Shown here in pieces: positions 43,818 through 52,428 of a stretch of DNA of 64,000 nucleotides. Source of the DNA: an uncultured Pelagibacteraceae bacterium (GTDB taxonomy: Bacteria; Pseudomonadota; Alphaproteobacteria; Pelagibacterales; Pelagibacteraceae); contig CABYZT010000006.1 in the NCBI GenBank assembly GCA_902523515.1, positions 18,339 through 82,338 on the forward strand. Direction: 5' to 3'. The translations under genes and the position numbers were made by a program. The stretch's first letter is position 1. Every line of letters begins with the position of its first letter. The notes below the pieces were generated by a model that saw nothing but the letters and a program-made list of their open reading frames with translations, did no database searches and was not told the origin of the DNA.

Positions 43818-44466
43818 CTTTTATTTTTATTTTCCTTTTTGCTTTGTCAGCAAGTTTAGGATCATGAGTTACCATGATTAGAGACGAACCTTCTTCTTTG
43901 ACGTACTTAAATAAAATATTTGCAATCATTATAGAATTTTCAGTATCTAAGTTACCAGTTGGTTCATCTGCTAAGATTAATTCTGGTTTCATCGCAATTG
44001 CTCTAGCGATAGCAACTCTTTGTTGTTCACCGCCTGATAATTGACTTGGAAGATTATTAAAACGATGATTCAAACCAAAACGATCTAATAAAATTTTTGC
44101 TTCTTTTTCTGTATTTTTAAAATTATTAAGTTCAAGAGTTAAAGCAACATTTTCAACTGCTGTGTAATTAGGAATTAAATAAAAAGACTGAAATATTATT
44201 CCAATATTTTTCTTTCTTATCTCAGATACTTCGTCTTCACTAAGGCCTGTTATGTCTCGATCATTAAAAATTATTTTACCAGAGGTCGGTTTTTCTAAGC
44301 CTCCAATTAACATTATTAAACTTGTTTTACCTGAGCCACTTTCACCAACTACTGAAACAGTTTCTTTTTTCTTAATATTTAAATTAATATTTTTTAAAAC
44401 ACTGATAGTATCTTTCCCAGTTTGGTATTTGAGATTTATTTTTTTTAATTTAAGAAGAGTACTCAT
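43801..44466 (-). CDS. ybbA: ABC transporter ATPase (YbbA-like)
   Basis: 221-residue ATP-binding subunit of the LolD/MacB/YbbA group. Walker A is GESGSGKTS, signature LSGGEQQRVAIARAI, Walker B LILADEPTGNLD and the switch His is in MVTHDPKLA. The track start at 44514 would add 16 residues; the ATG at 44466 (MSTLLKLKKI) fits the family start. That ATG shares its CATG palindrome with the divergent tesA start. The FtsX-type permease follows with a 17-base overlap. Confidence 0.92.
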   Translation of the reverse strand: MSTLLKLKKINLKYQTGKDTISVLKNINLNIKKKETVSVVGESGSGKTSLIMLIGGLEKPTSGKIIFNDRDITGLSEDEVSEIRKKNIGIIFQSFYLIPNYTAVENVALTLELNNFKNTEKEAKILLDRFGLNHRFNNLPSQLSGGEQQRVAIARAIAMKPELILADEPTGNLDTENSIMIANILFKYVKEEGSSLIMVTHDPKLADKAKRKIKIKDGKIK

Positions 44467-45076
44467 GAACAAAAGTTTATTTACAAAAATTTTCATAATC
44501 TTTCTAGTGCACATAAACGCAAGTGCAATAGAAAAAGTAGTTTTATTTGGTGATAGTTTGATGGCTGGTTATGGATTACCTAAAGAACAGCATTTATCTA
44601 TAGTTTTAGAAAACAATCTTAAGCAAGCTGGTTTAAATATTAAAGTCATTAATGGAAGTGTCTCTGGTAGCACGTCATCAGGTGGATTAAATAGAGCTGA
44701 TTGGAGTTTATCAGAGCCAGGTATTGATTTAATTATTTTAGGGTTAGGTGCTAATGATATGCTTAGAGGAATCCAACCAGAGGAAACGGAAAAAAATTTA
44801 GAACAAATAATAAAAGTTGCTCAGAATAAAAAAATTAAAATTATTTTAGCTGGAATGGTAGCACCAGATACTCATGGGGAAAAATATAAAAAAGAGTTTG
44901 ATGCTATTTATCCAAATTTATCAAAAAAATATAATTTAGCATTAATCCCATTTCTTCTTGAAGGAGTAGCATTAAACCCAAGCTTAAATCAGCAAGATGG
45001 GATTCATCCAAATAAAGAAGGAACAATTAAAGTAAGTGAAACTATTAAAAAAAGTATTATTAGTATTTTAAATTAA
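44465..45076 (+). CDS. tesA: SGNH/GDSL esterase, TesA-like
   Basis: 203-residue exported esterase or thioesterase/lysophospholipase-like protein. The signal peptide is in FTKIFIIFLVHINASA; the GDSL block reads VVLFGDSLMAGYGLP, block III LGANDMLRG, and the C-terminal DGIHPNKEG gives the catalytic Asp and His. The track start at 44252 lies within the divergent ATPase gene. I choose the ATG at 44465, which begins the signal peptide and overlaps the ybbA start on the opposite strand. Acyl-chain specificity is unknown. Confidence 0.93.
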   Translation: MNKSLFTKIFIIFLVHINASAIEKVVLFGDSLMAGYGLPKEQHLSIVLENNLKQAGLNIKVINGSVSGSTSSGGLNRADWSLSEPGIDLIILGLGANDMLRGIQPEETEKNLEQIIKVAQNKKIKIILAGMVAPDTHGEKYKKEFDAIYPNLSKKYNLALIPFLLEGVALNPSLNQQDGIHPNKEGTIKVSETIKKSIISILN

Positions 45077-45114
45077 CCGAAGACTCTAATTCTAATATTT
45101 GATAATATTAAAAT

Positions 45115-45663
45115 ATGAAGAAGTTATTCTTAATAATTTTGGTTTATTTATTTTCACAGGTTAGCTCTTTAGCAAATGAAAGAGATACTAGACTGAACCA
45201 ATTGTTTAATGAGTTAAAAGCAAATAAATCGAAAGTAGCTTTTATAATTGAACAAGAAATTTGGGCTTTATGGAGTACACATCCAACAGATGAAAAACTT
45301 ACTGCGAGATTAGAAGAGGGCTCTCAATTTGTGAGAGATCAAAACTATATAAAAGCAAAAGATATTTTTACTGAAGTGATTAATCTTGATCAAAATTGGG
45401 CTGAGGCTTGGAATAAAAGGGCAACTGTACTTTATATGCTAGGAGAATTTCAAAAGTCACAAGATGATATAGATCAAGTATTAGCCTTAGAACAAAGACA
45501 CTTTGGAGCTTTAGCAGGGCAGGGTTTAGTAAATATTCAGCTAAAGAATTATGAAAAAGCAATAAGAAGTTATGAGCAAGCACAAGAAATTTATCCTGCC
45601 ATGAGATCACCAAAAATAATGATTAAGCAAATAGAAGAATTAATGAAACAGCAAACAATATAA
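45115..45663 (+). CDS. Exported TPR-repeat protein
   Basis: 182-residue protein with a signal peptide (LIILVYLFSQVSSLA). Two or three tetratricopeptide repeats follow from about residue 75, such as AEAWNKRATVLYMLGEFQKSQDD and FGALAGQGLVNIQLKNYEKAIRSYEQA. An N-terminal conserved-looking region includes EQEIWALWSTHPTDEKLTARLEEG. It is likely a periplasmic scaffold. Its stop overlaps the SRAP gene start as TAATG. Confidence 0.88.
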   Translation: MKKLFLIILVYLFSQVSSLANERDTRLNQLFNELKANKSKVAFIIEQEIWALWSTHPTDEKLTARLEEGSQFVRDQNYIKAKDIFTEVINLDQNWAEAWNKRATVLYMLGEFQKSQDDIDQVLALEQRHFGALAGQGLVNIQLKNYEKAIRSYEQAQEIYPAMRSPKIMIKQIEELMKQQTI

Positions 45664-46283
45664 TGTGTGGAAGATACGTAGTAAAAAACCCAGTAACAAA
45701 AACAAATAAATTAGTGAAATCAGCAATTCAGGTTGAAGATACTGAAAACTATAATGCTCATCCTTATCAAAAACTGCCTGTAATAAAAAAATATAAAAAT
45801 GGAAATACTTTAGAAAATCTACAATGGGGCTTAGTACCTAGTTGGGCTAAAGATAAAGATTTTAAAGCTTTAATTAACGCAAGACTTGAGACTATTGATG
45901 AAAAAGTTTCCTTTAAAAAACTAATAAAAAACAACCGATGTATTGCTGTAGCAGATGGTTTTTATGAATGGAAAAGAGAAGAAAAAGAAAAAACTCCCCA
46001 TTATTTTACTCGTGAAGATACAAACCCCATTTTTTTTGCTGGGATCTTTGAAAATGATCAGTTTTGTTTAATTACAGAGGAAGCAAAAGAAAATATAAAT
46101 GAAATTCACCACAGACAACCAGTTATTTTAAATCAAGCTGATATTAATCGTTATTTAAATTTAGAATTACAAGGTTCAGCGTTTTTAAAAGAACGTAAAA
46201 TTCCAAATTTAATTTTTCATGAAGTGCCAAAAGACGTTAATAAACCTACAAACAACAGCGCTTCTTTAATTCAAAAGGTTTAA
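45663..46283 (+). CDS. SRAP domain protein (YedK/HMCES family)
   Basis: 206-residue SRAP protein, which crosslinks covalently to abasic sites in single-stranded DNA through the catalytic Cys2 in MCGRYVV. The Met must be removed to expose Cys2. Other family landmarks are LQWGLVPSWAKD, INARLETIDEK, ADGFYEWKRE and HHRQPVIL, which hold the conserved Asn, Glu and His. Its length is normal. It converges on the YajQ gene with no gap between stop codons. Confidence 0.93.
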   Translation: MCGRYVVKNPVTKTNKLVKSAIQVEDTENYNAHPYQKLPVIKKYKNGNTLENLQWGLVPSWAKDKDFKALINARLETIDEKVSFKKLIKNNRCIAVADGFYEWKREEKEKTPHYFTREDTNPIFFAGIFENDQFCLITEEAKENINEIHHRQPVILNQADINRYLNLELQGSAFLKERKIPNLIFHEVPKDVNKPTNNSASLIQKV

Positions 46284-46769
46284 TTAGTCTCTAAAATTAA
46301 TAAAATCAATTGGAAGACCTATATCAATTGCTTTGATTGCAGCGATAGCTTCTTGAAGGTCATCTTTCTTTTTGCCATCTACTCTTAATTCATCGCCTTG
46401 AATTTTAATCTGAATTTTAAGTTTAAGTTTTTTAATGTCAGCAATAACTTTTTTAGCATTTTCTTGGCTAATACCTTCTTTTAATTCACTGACTTGTCTA
46501 ATGGATCCTCCCGAAGCTCCTTCTGAGCTTTTAACTTCTAATACTCTTGGATCCACTTTTCTTCTAACTAAATGGGTTTGCAATAATTCATTTACTTGCT
46601 TTAATTTCAATTCATCAGGGGCATTTGTAGTGACCGTTTTATCTTTTCGTTCAATTGAAATATGAAGTCCTTTAAAATCATATCGATTACTAATTTCTCT
46701 TAGACAATTAGCTAAAGCATTATCAAATTCTTGATAATTAATTTTGCTTATTACATCAAATGAAGGCAT
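46284..46769 (-). CDS. yajQ: YajQ family nucleotide-binding protein
   Basis: 161-residue cytoplasmic protein of the YajQ/UPF0234 family, reported to bind cyclic-di-GMP or RNA-related ligands in some bacteria. Landmarks are MPSFDVISKINYQEFDNAL, ISNRYDFKG, RKVDPRVLEVKS and the C-terminal DELRVDGKKKDDLQEAIAAIK. It consists of two ferredoxin-like domains over the full normal length. It diverges from rseP across a 110-base gap that probably carries both promoters. Confidence 0.95.
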   Translation of the reverse strand: MPSFDVISKINYQEFDNALANCLREISNRYDFKGLHISIERKDKTVTTNAPDELKLKQVNELLQTHLVRRKVDPRVLEVKSSEGASGGSIRQVSELKEGISQENAKKVIADIKKLKLKIQIKIQGDELRVDGKKKDDLQEAIAAIKAIDIGLPIDFINFRD

Positions 46770-46879
46770 ATTATATTATACAGTATTAATGATTAAAATT
46801 TAAACTAAATTATAAATTCTAGCAATAATAAGGCATTTTAGCTTATTGAGTTAATTGCAAATAATAATATATTTAACAC

Positions 46880-47992
46880 ATGCTTAGTTATATCATTCCA
46901 TTTTTAATACTTATCTTAGTAGTCGTTTTTATACATGAATATGGACACTACTATTTTGCAAAAAAATATGGAGTAGGTGTTACAGATTTTTCAATTGGTT
47001 TTGGTAAAGAGTTATTTGGTTGGAACGATAAATCTGGAACAAGATGGAAAATTTGTGCAATTCCTCTGGGTGGATATGTAAAATTTTTTGGAGATAGAAA
47101 TGTTTATTCACAAGCTGATCATCAAGAAATCTTAGAAAAATATAACGAAGAGGAACGGGAAAAATTATTTATTTTAAAACCTTTATATCAGAGAGTTTTA
47201 ATCGTATTTGGTGGACCTTTAGCTAATTTTTTATTAGCTTTAGTAATATTTTTTTCAATCTATACCTTTGTAGGTAAAGATTTTACTCCTGCAGTCATTA
47301 ATGAAGTTCAGAAAGATAGTCCCGCAATGGTCGGAGGATTAAAAGCTGAGGATATAATCTTAGAAATAGACGGTAATGAAGTTAAAAGCATTATGGAAGT
47401 CTCTAAATTTATCACAATGTCTACTGGTGATTTTATAGATTTCAAAGTTAAGCGTTCCTATGATGAATTAATACTAAAAGTAAAACCTAATATTGTTGAA
47501 GGTGATGATGGATTAGGAAATAAAATAAATAAAAGAATGGTAGGTATTAAGCTTGGCGCCTATAATAATAAAGTTAACCATGTAAAATTAGGACCTGCTC
47601 AGGCTTTATATCATGCAGGTTATGAAGTTTATTTTGTGAGTGTTTCCTCACTTAAATACATAGGAGGAATGATTTTAGGTAAAGCTGATACTTCTCAATT
47701 GGGAGGCCCAATTAGAATTGCAAAAATTTCTGGACAAGTTGCAACCTTTGGAGTTTTGGCATTTATTAGTATGATGGCCTATATATCAATAAGTTTAGGG
47801 CTTATTAATCTATTTCCAATACCAATGTTAGATGGAGGACATTTAATGTTTTATGCATTTGAGAAAGTTTTAGGCCGACCTTTGTCTCAAAAAACTCAAG
47901 AAGGTTTTTTTCGAATCGGATTGTTTTTGTTGTTATCATTGATGTTTTTCACCACATTTAATGATCTGAAAGACCTAGGTTTATTTAGATAA
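46880..47992 (+). CDS. rseP: Site-2 protease RseP (RIP metalloprotease)
   Basis: 370-residue intramembrane zinc protease. HEYGH at residues 19-23 is the metal motif; PLGGYVKFFGDRN follows; one PDZ domain spans about residues 130-200 (SPAMVGGLKAEDIILEIDG); NLFPIPMLDGGHL holds the third zinc ligand. It cleaves transmembrane anti-sigma or other regulatory proteins. E. coli RseP has two PDZ domains; here one is clear. The usual alphaproteobacterial neighbours (dxr, cdsA, bamA) are absent. Confidence 0.95.
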   Translation: MLSYIIPFLILILVVVFIHEYGHYYFAKKYGVGVTDFSIGFGKELFGWNDKSGTRWKICAIPLGGYVKFFGDRNVYSQADHQEILEKYNEEEREKLFILKPLYQRVLIVFGGPLANFLLALVIFFSIYTFVGKDFTPAVINEVQKDSPAMVGGLKAEDIILEIDGNEVKSIMEVSKFITMSTGDFIDFKVKRSYDELILKVKPNIVEGDDGLGNKINKRMVGIKLGAYNNKVNHVKLGPAQALYHAGYEVYFVSVSSLKYIGGMILGKADTSQLGGPIRIAKISGQVATFGVLAFISMMAYISISLGLINLFPIPMLDGGHLMFYAFEKVLGRPLSQKTQEGFFRIGLFLLLSLMFFTTFNDLKDLGLFR

Positions 47993-48149
47993 TTCACATT
48001 CTAAAACGTTTAAAAAAGTCAATAAATCCAACGTTAATTTAAGTTTTTACAATATATTGTGTGTTTTAAAAAACTATACACTAAAAAAAAGCTTGATTTA
48101 TCAACGTTTATGACAAGTATAAATATTAACCAACAAAACCGGAGCTAAA

Positions 48150-48425
48150 ATGAACAAAAAACAACTAATTGCTAAGCTTTCTGGCTCATTAAATTTGAGC
48201 AAAGCAGATGCTGAGCGAACTTTTGATACAATTACCAACACTATTTTAGATGCTCTAAAAGGTGATGATTCAGTAAAAATTGCTGGATTTGGTACGTACA
48301 AAGTAGCTAAGAGAAAAGCAAGAGTTGGAAGAAACCCAAGAACTGGTGAGCAGATTCAAATTGCTGCTTCTCAAAAAGTAAAATTCTTACCAGCTAAAGC
48401 TTTAAAAGAAGTATTCAACAGATAA
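48150..48425 (+). CDS. hupB: DNA-binding protein HU
   Basis: 91-residue HU/IHF-family architectural DNA-binding protein. MNKKQLIAKLSGSLNLSKADAERTFD forms the N-terminal helices, IAGFGTYKVAKRKARVGRNPRTGEQIQI the beta arm with the RNPRTG motif, and KVKFLPAKALKEVFNR the end. HU, not IHF, is favoured by the RKARVGRNPRTG arm and length. The ribosome-binding site CCGGAGC sits seven bases before the ATG. A hairpin follows 10 bases after the stop. Confidence 0.96.
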   Translation: MNKKQLIAKLSGSLNLSKADAERTFDTITNTILDALKGDDSVKIAGFGTYKVAKRKARVGRNPRTGEQIQIAASQKVKFLPAKALKEVFNR

Positions 48426-48435
48426 TATTTTTTTT

Positions 48436-48475
48436 TAACAGCCCTAAACGTTTTTTTAATACGTTAGGGCTGTTA
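48436..48475. terminator. Long hairpin after hupB without a downstream T tract
   Basis: TAACAGCCCTAAACGT pairs with ACGTTAGGGCTGTTA around a nine-base loop, with one bulged base. It begins 10 bases after the HU stop. No T run follows on either strand, so it is not a textbook intrinsic terminator. It may stabilise the 3' end of the abundant HU message or act as a weak terminator. Confidence 0.55.
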
Positions 48476-48569
48476 CTATATGCAAAAAATGCATAGCCAC
48501 TTTTCCTAATCAGCGTTACTTATAAATTTTATTAAAACTATAAGACAACACTTAACAAGTGGAGGTCTT

Positions 48570-49871
48570 ATGACTAAATTTATAAAAAAAATATCCGCAC
48601 CAGTTCTTAGTTTAATATTTTTATTAAACATGAGTAGTGCGGGTATGGCAGAGACAACAGTTTCTGCTGAGGTACAAGCTATATTCAACTCACTATTATT
48701 TTTAATGTGTGGTTTCATGGTCATGTTCATGGCAGCGGGTTTTGCGATGCTAGAATCTGGCATGGTAACTTCTAAAAGTGTTTCTGTAATCTGTGCAAAG
48801 AACATTGGTCTTTACTCAATTGCCGGAATTATGTTTTGGTTATTTGGATATAACTTAGCGTACGGAATACCAGAAGGTGGATATATTGGAACATTCACAC
48901 CTTGGTCTGATGCAAGTTCAGTCGATACTGGATATGCTGATGGGTCTGATTGGTATTTTCAAATGGTTTTTTGTGCAACAACAGTTTCAATTTGTTCAGG
49001 TGCAATGGCTGAAAGAGTAAAACTTTGGCCTTTCTTTCTTTTTGCAGCTATCTTATCTGGAATTATTTATCCAATCGTTATGGGTTGGCAATGGGGTGGA
49101 GGCTGGTTAGCAGAACTAGGCTTCTCTGATTTTGCTGGTTCGACATTGGTACACTCAACAGGTGGTGCAGCTGCTTTAGCAGGTATCATGTTATTAGGTG
49201 CTAGATATGGAAGATTTGGAAGTAAAGGTGAGGCGAAAGCTATAAAACCTTTTGCTGCTTCTTCTATTCCATTAGTAACAGTTGGAGTATTTATTTTATG
49301 GCTAGGTTGGTTTGGATTTAATGGTGGATCTCAATTAGCTATTGGAACATTCGATGATGCTGTAGCTGTATCAAGTATTTTTATTAATACTAATCTTGCT
49401 GCTGCTGGTGGTGTAATGGCCGCTGCAATAATCACAAGATTAATGTTTGGTAAAACAGATGTAATTCAAATGTTAAACGGAGCAATTGGTGGTCTTGTAG
49501 CTGTAACAGCTGAACCATTAGCACCATCGCCATTAGCGGCTATTTTCATAGGTGCTGTAGGTGGTTTAATCGTTGTATTTGGAACGAAATTACTTTTTAG
49601 TTTCAAACTTGACGATGTTGTAGGTGCAATCCCTGCCCACATGTTTGCAGGAATATGGGGAACATTGGCAGTGCCATTAACAAACACTGACGCTTCGTTC
49701 AGCGCACAATTAATTGGTGTGTTGTCGATTAACATCTTTGTATTTGTGGTGTCATATATTGTGTTCTCAATTATGAAGGCTACTTTTGGAATTAGGTTAA
49801 GTAAAGAGGCCGAAGCTAAAGGTACTGACGTAACTGAAACAGGTGTAATAGCATACGCAATACGAGACTAA
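48570..49871 (+). CDS. amt: Ammonium transporter Amt
   Basis: 433-residue ammonium channel. A signal-like N-terminus ending near SAGMAETT is followed by 11 hydrophobic helices. FMAAGFAMLESGMVTSK is the family signature, FAGSTLVHSTGG has the first pore His and VGAIPAHMFAGIWGTLA the second. The C-terminal tail after IRLSKEAEAKG is short, as in Amt proteins gated by PII. No PII (glnB) gene is next to it. Two hairpins follow the gene, the second with a T run. A good ribosome-binding site, GTGGAGG, precedes the ATG. Confidence 0.96.
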   Translation: MTKFIKKISAPVLSLIFLLNMSSAGMAETTVSAEVQAIFNSLLFLMCGFMVMFMAAGFAMLESGMVTSKSVSVICAKNIGLYSIAGIMFWLFGYNLAYGIPEGGYIGTFTPWSDASSVDTGYADGSDWYFQMVFCATTVSICSGAMAERVKLWPFFLFAAILSGIIYPIVMGWQWGGGWLAELGFSDFAGSTLVHSTGGAAALAGIMLLGARYGRFGSKGEAKAIKPFAASSIPLVTVGVFILWLGWFGFNGGSQLAIGTFDDAVAVSSIFINTNLAAAGGVMAAAIITRLMFGKTDVIQMLNGAIGGLVAVTAEPLAPSPLAAIFIGAVGGLIVVFGTKLLFSFKLDDVVGAIPAHMFAGIWGTLAVPLTNTDASFSAQLIGVLSINIFVFVVSYIVFSIMKATFGIRLSKEAEAKGTDVTETGVIAYAIRD

Positions 49872-49883
49872 TTGTATGCAATA

Positions 49884-49930
49884 TAGAGGCTCTTCGATCT
49901 CCATGTCGTTATCTCATTGAAGAGCCTCTA
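49884..49930 (+). terminator. Hairpin after amt (first of two)
   Basis: TAGAGGCTCTTC pairs perfectly with GAAGAGCCTCTA around a 23-base loop, starting 12 bases after the amt stop. It is followed by AATAAAAAG rather than T residues, so by itself it is not a good terminator. It may protect the transcript end or act with the terminator 44 bases downstream. Confidence 0.6.
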
Positions 49931-49973
49931 ATAAAAAGAATTAACTATAATCTCTCTCTCTAGTTAGTTAACT

Positions 49974-50007
49974 AAAGGCCCCTTAGAAATAAGGGGTCTT
50001 TTTTTTA
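49974..50007 (+). terminator. Intrinsic terminator after amt, overlapping the end of the peroxiredoxin gene
   Basis: AAAGGCCCCTTA and TAAGGGGTCTTT form a stem with one G-T pair and a four-base loop, followed by a run of T residues on the plus strand. On the minus strand it lies just after the peroxiredoxin stop codon. The A-run on its left side (about three bases) is short, so it is mainly a plus-strand terminator. Confidence 0.85.
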
Positions 50008-50475
50008 TTTTTTTATAATATTTTGGAGAGTTTTTAATACTTCCTTAGCATGGTCTTTTACTTTAACGTTATCCCAAACTTTAAGTATTTTGCCTTTTTT
50101 ATCGATTAAATAAGTCGATCTGATTATTCCCATAAATTCACGACCCATAAATTTTTTCTTACCCCAAACTTTATACTTTTTAAGAACTTTTAATTCTTCG
50201 TCAGCTAATAGATCAAATTTTATTTTGTATTTATCTCTAAATTTATTATGACTTTTTAAATTATCTTTAGAAATACCCAATATTTGACAGTTCAATTTTT
50301 TAAATTTTGGAAGTAGTTTATTAAAATCATTAGTTTCAATTGTACACCCTGGAGTATCATCTTTAGGGTAAAAATAAATAATTACATAATTTCCTATTGA
50401 ATCTTTAAGAGAGTATTCTTTTTTATTTGTAGATGGTAATTTAAAAATTGGTGCTTTTGTATTTTCTTTAATCAT
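50005..50475 (-). CDS. bcp: Peroxiredoxin, PrxQ/BCP family
   Basis: 156-residue thiol peroxidase reducing hydroperoxides. The peroxidatic Cys44 is in DDTPGCTIETND, and FYPKDDTPGC is the family motif. The partner Cys five residues later, usual in PrxQ (CxxxxC), is missing: that position is Asn. A second Cys lies at 63 in KLNCQILGIS. It is probably a one-Cys or atypical enzyme. Its start overlaps the end of the glycosyltransferase gene by eight bases, and its end overlaps the amt terminator. Confidence 0.9.
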   Translation of the reverse strand: MIKENTKAPIFKLPSTNKKEYSLKDSIGNYVIIYFYPKDDTPGCTIETNDFNKLLPKFKKLNCQILGISKDNLKSHNKFRDKYKIKFDLLADEELKVLKKYKVWGKKKFMGREFMGIIRSTYLIDKKGKILKVWDNVKVKDHAKEVLKTLQNIIKK

Positions 50476-51445
50476 TTATTTCGTTTTCCTCCCAAAGTTT
50501 TTTGTAATCAATAAAAGGCGATAAGCCGTAACTTGAATTAATATTTGTTAGATGTAGTGATAAACTTTTTAAGGGAGAAATACAAATTTCTTTTGAATAT
50601 ATCTCATTTAAATATTTTTCAAATGGATCGTGCCTGTCTAAACAATTCTTATAAAAGTTATCCCAATATTTATCTAATAAATTTTTAGTTGTCAGGAAGG
50701 TACATAGTGTTTTATCTACAGTTCTCCAATGACGTTTATTTCCAATCAAAACATTTGTTTTTTCATTATTCATGTAAAGATAAGGATAATCAGATGGACA
50801 CATAAAAATATCCTTATTTAGTTGTGATGCGATTCTTTCATAAGAGGCCACCATTTCTTCCAACATTGGTTCAAAATGTAAATAATCATCCTCAACAAAG
50901 TAAATTAAATCTTCACCAGTATCTTTTCCAATTTCAAAACTTTTAAGTAAACTTGATAGATTTGCAAAAGTTTCTTTATTTTTTTGTTCTGATATTTTCT
51001 TTTCATATTTTGAGTAATCTAAATTGATTATCTCTATATTATATCCATCAATTACTTTTTTAACTATATTAAGGTTTTCAGTGCTTGAATTATCATCAAC
51101 AATTATTGTTTTAACATTTATGGTGGGGTGTTTATTTTTTAAAAAATTAATTGATCTAATAAGCGAGTTTAATGATCTTTTAGTATATTCAATTTTTGGA
51201 TACTCAAATAACCTTCTTCTATTTTGATCCCAAATTTCAATGTCTGTATTCATCCTTAGAATAATTAGTATTGAATTTACTTTTTTTGTAATTTTAACTT
51301 CACCCAAAGGTAAAACTATAGATTTTTCATTCAAAATCGACAGTTCTTCATTTAATTCCTTTCCTAATGTTGGTGATGAAAAATGATTTTGATCTAAAAT
51401 TTCATAACCTAAAAATTTACAGATTTTGATAAAAAATTTTTTCAT
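50468..51445 (-). CDS. Family-2-like glycosyltransferase
   Basis: 325-residue predicted glycosyltransferase with a GT-A core. TIIVDDNSSTENLNIVKKVI is the nucleotide-sugar-binding strand and loop, YFVEDDYLHFEPML contains the DXD-like metal motif EDD, and KRHWRTVDKTLCTFLT and RHDPFEKYLNEIY lie in the acceptor region. No membrane helix is seen. It would transfer a sugar to a surface polysaccharide or glycolipid. It is cotranscribed with the peroxiredoxin gene on the minus strand by an eight-base overlap. No cell-surface cluster is nearby. Confidence 0.8.
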   Translation of the reverse strand: MKKFFIKICKFLGYEILDQNHFSSPTLGKELNEELSILNEKSIVLPLGEVKITKKVNSILIILRMNTDIEIWDQNRRRLFEYPKIEYTKRSLNSLIRSINFLKNKHPTINVKTIIVDDNSSTENLNIVKKVIDGYNIEIINLDYSKYEKKISEQKNKETFANLSSLLKSFEIGKDTGEDLIYFVEDDYLHFEPMLEEMVASYERIASQLNKDIFMCPSDYPYLYMNNEKTNVLIGNKRHWRTVDKTLCTFLTTKNLLDKYWDNFYKNCLDRHDPFEKYLNEIYSKEICISPLKSLSLHLTNINSSYGLSPFIDYKKLWEENEIND

Positions 51446-51469
51446 AATGTGTTATACGTTTATAATATT

Positions 51470-51853
51470 ATGGTCATTAAATCATTACAAACTCTAGTTA
51501 GTGAAACTTTAAAAGAGATTAAAACAATTAATACAGATCAAGCTTATCAAATGGTCCAAGATAAAAATTGTAATCTAATCGACATTAGAGAAAGTAATGA
51601 ACTGGAGAATACAGGAAGTGTTGAAGGAGCAAGTCATATCCCAAGAGGAATGCTTGAGGTATATCTAGATCCTAATAGCCCGATATTTCAAAATGGACAA
51701 ATAGACAAAAATAAAGAATTCGTTTTATTTTGTGCAGGAGGTGTAAGATCAGCTTTAGCTGTTAAATCCTTAAAAGATATGGGATATCAAAATGTATCAC
51801 ATATTGATGGTGGGTTTGGCTCTATAGCTAGTAGCAAATTTAAAATAATTTAA
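51470..51853 (+). CDS. Rhodanese-like sulfurtransferase domain protein
   Basis: Single rhodanese domain, about 127 residues from the ATG at 51470. NLIDIRESNELENTGSVEGASHIPRGMLE is the entry of the domain and FVLFCAGGVRSALAVKSLKDMGY contains the active loop CAGGVR with its catalytic Cys. The track uses a GTG at 51449 close to the divergent glycosyltransferase start; the ATG version fits better. The domain transfers sulfur from a persulfide to thiophilic acceptors. It converges with the DsbA-like gene, overlapping by four bases. Confidence 0.88.
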   Translation: MVIKSLQTLVSETLKEIKTINTDQAYQMVQDKNCNLIDIRESNELENTGSVEGASHIPRGMLEVYLDPNSPIFQNGQIDKNKEFVLFCAGGVRSALAVKSLKDMGYQNVSHIDGGFGSIASSKFKII

Positions 51854-52428
51854 TTAGTATTAAATTCTTCTAAAGCATATTCAAGTCTATCTTGTCCCCA
51901 AAAAATTTTATCATTGACTATAAAGGTTGGAGTTCCAAAAACTTCTTTTTGAAAAGCTTCAGTAGTTAATTTAATTAATCTATCTTTAACTGATTGTTCT
52001 TTTATAGATTGAAAAAATTTTTCACTATCAATATTTAAATCCCTTATTAATTTTGACATATTCTCAACATTTGATAAGTCATGATTATCTTTCCAATAAG
52101 CATCAAAAAAACAATTTAAGTAATCGTTTTGCTTATCCTTACTAACACTAATATATCCTCTCATTATATTTAAAGAATTTATTGGAAAATTAGAATTCCA
52201 TTTGAATTCAATCTTATTTTTTTCAGATACCAAGTTACAATCATTTATATTATTTCTTAATTTATATTTGTTAAATGCAGGAGAATCAATTCCAGCTAGC
52301 TTATGAAGACCTCCTAAATAAATTGGTTTGTAATTAAATGTTATATTTTTATGTTTAAGAATTTTTTTATGCGCGATGTATGCATAGGGGCTAATTATAT
52401 CGAAATAAAAATCTATATGATTACTCAT
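51850..52428 (-). CDS. DsbA-family protein, 2-hydroxychromene-2-carboxylate-isomerase-like
   Basis: 192-residue thioredoxin-fold protein of the HCCA-isomerase/kappa-GST group. It begins HIDFYFDIISPYAYIAHKKI, with the SPYAY motif typical of these enzymes, and ends EVFGTPTFIVNDKIFWGQDRLE, containing the cis-Pro loop. There is no CxxC redox pair. It may act as a glutathione-dependent isomerase or transferase on aromatic or other small compounds. Its start overlaps the end of the DUF4281 gene by eight bases, so they are cotranscribed. Confidence 0.88.
   Translation of the reverse strand: MSNHIDFYFDIISPYAYIAHKKILKHKNITFNYKPIYLGGLHKLAGIDSPAFNKYKLRNNINDCNLVSEKNKIEFKWNSNFPINSLNIMRGYISVSKDKQNDYLNCFFDAYWKDNHDLSNVENMSKLIRDLNIDSEKFFQSIKEQSVKDRLIKLTTEAFQKEVFGTPTFIVNDKIFWGQDRLEYALEEFNTN

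Noticed and set aside
48050-48093. GTGTGTTTTAAAAAAC-ATACAC palindrome-like stretch before hupB
   Set aside because: The match is imperfect and almost entirely AT; not distinguishable from background without comparative data.
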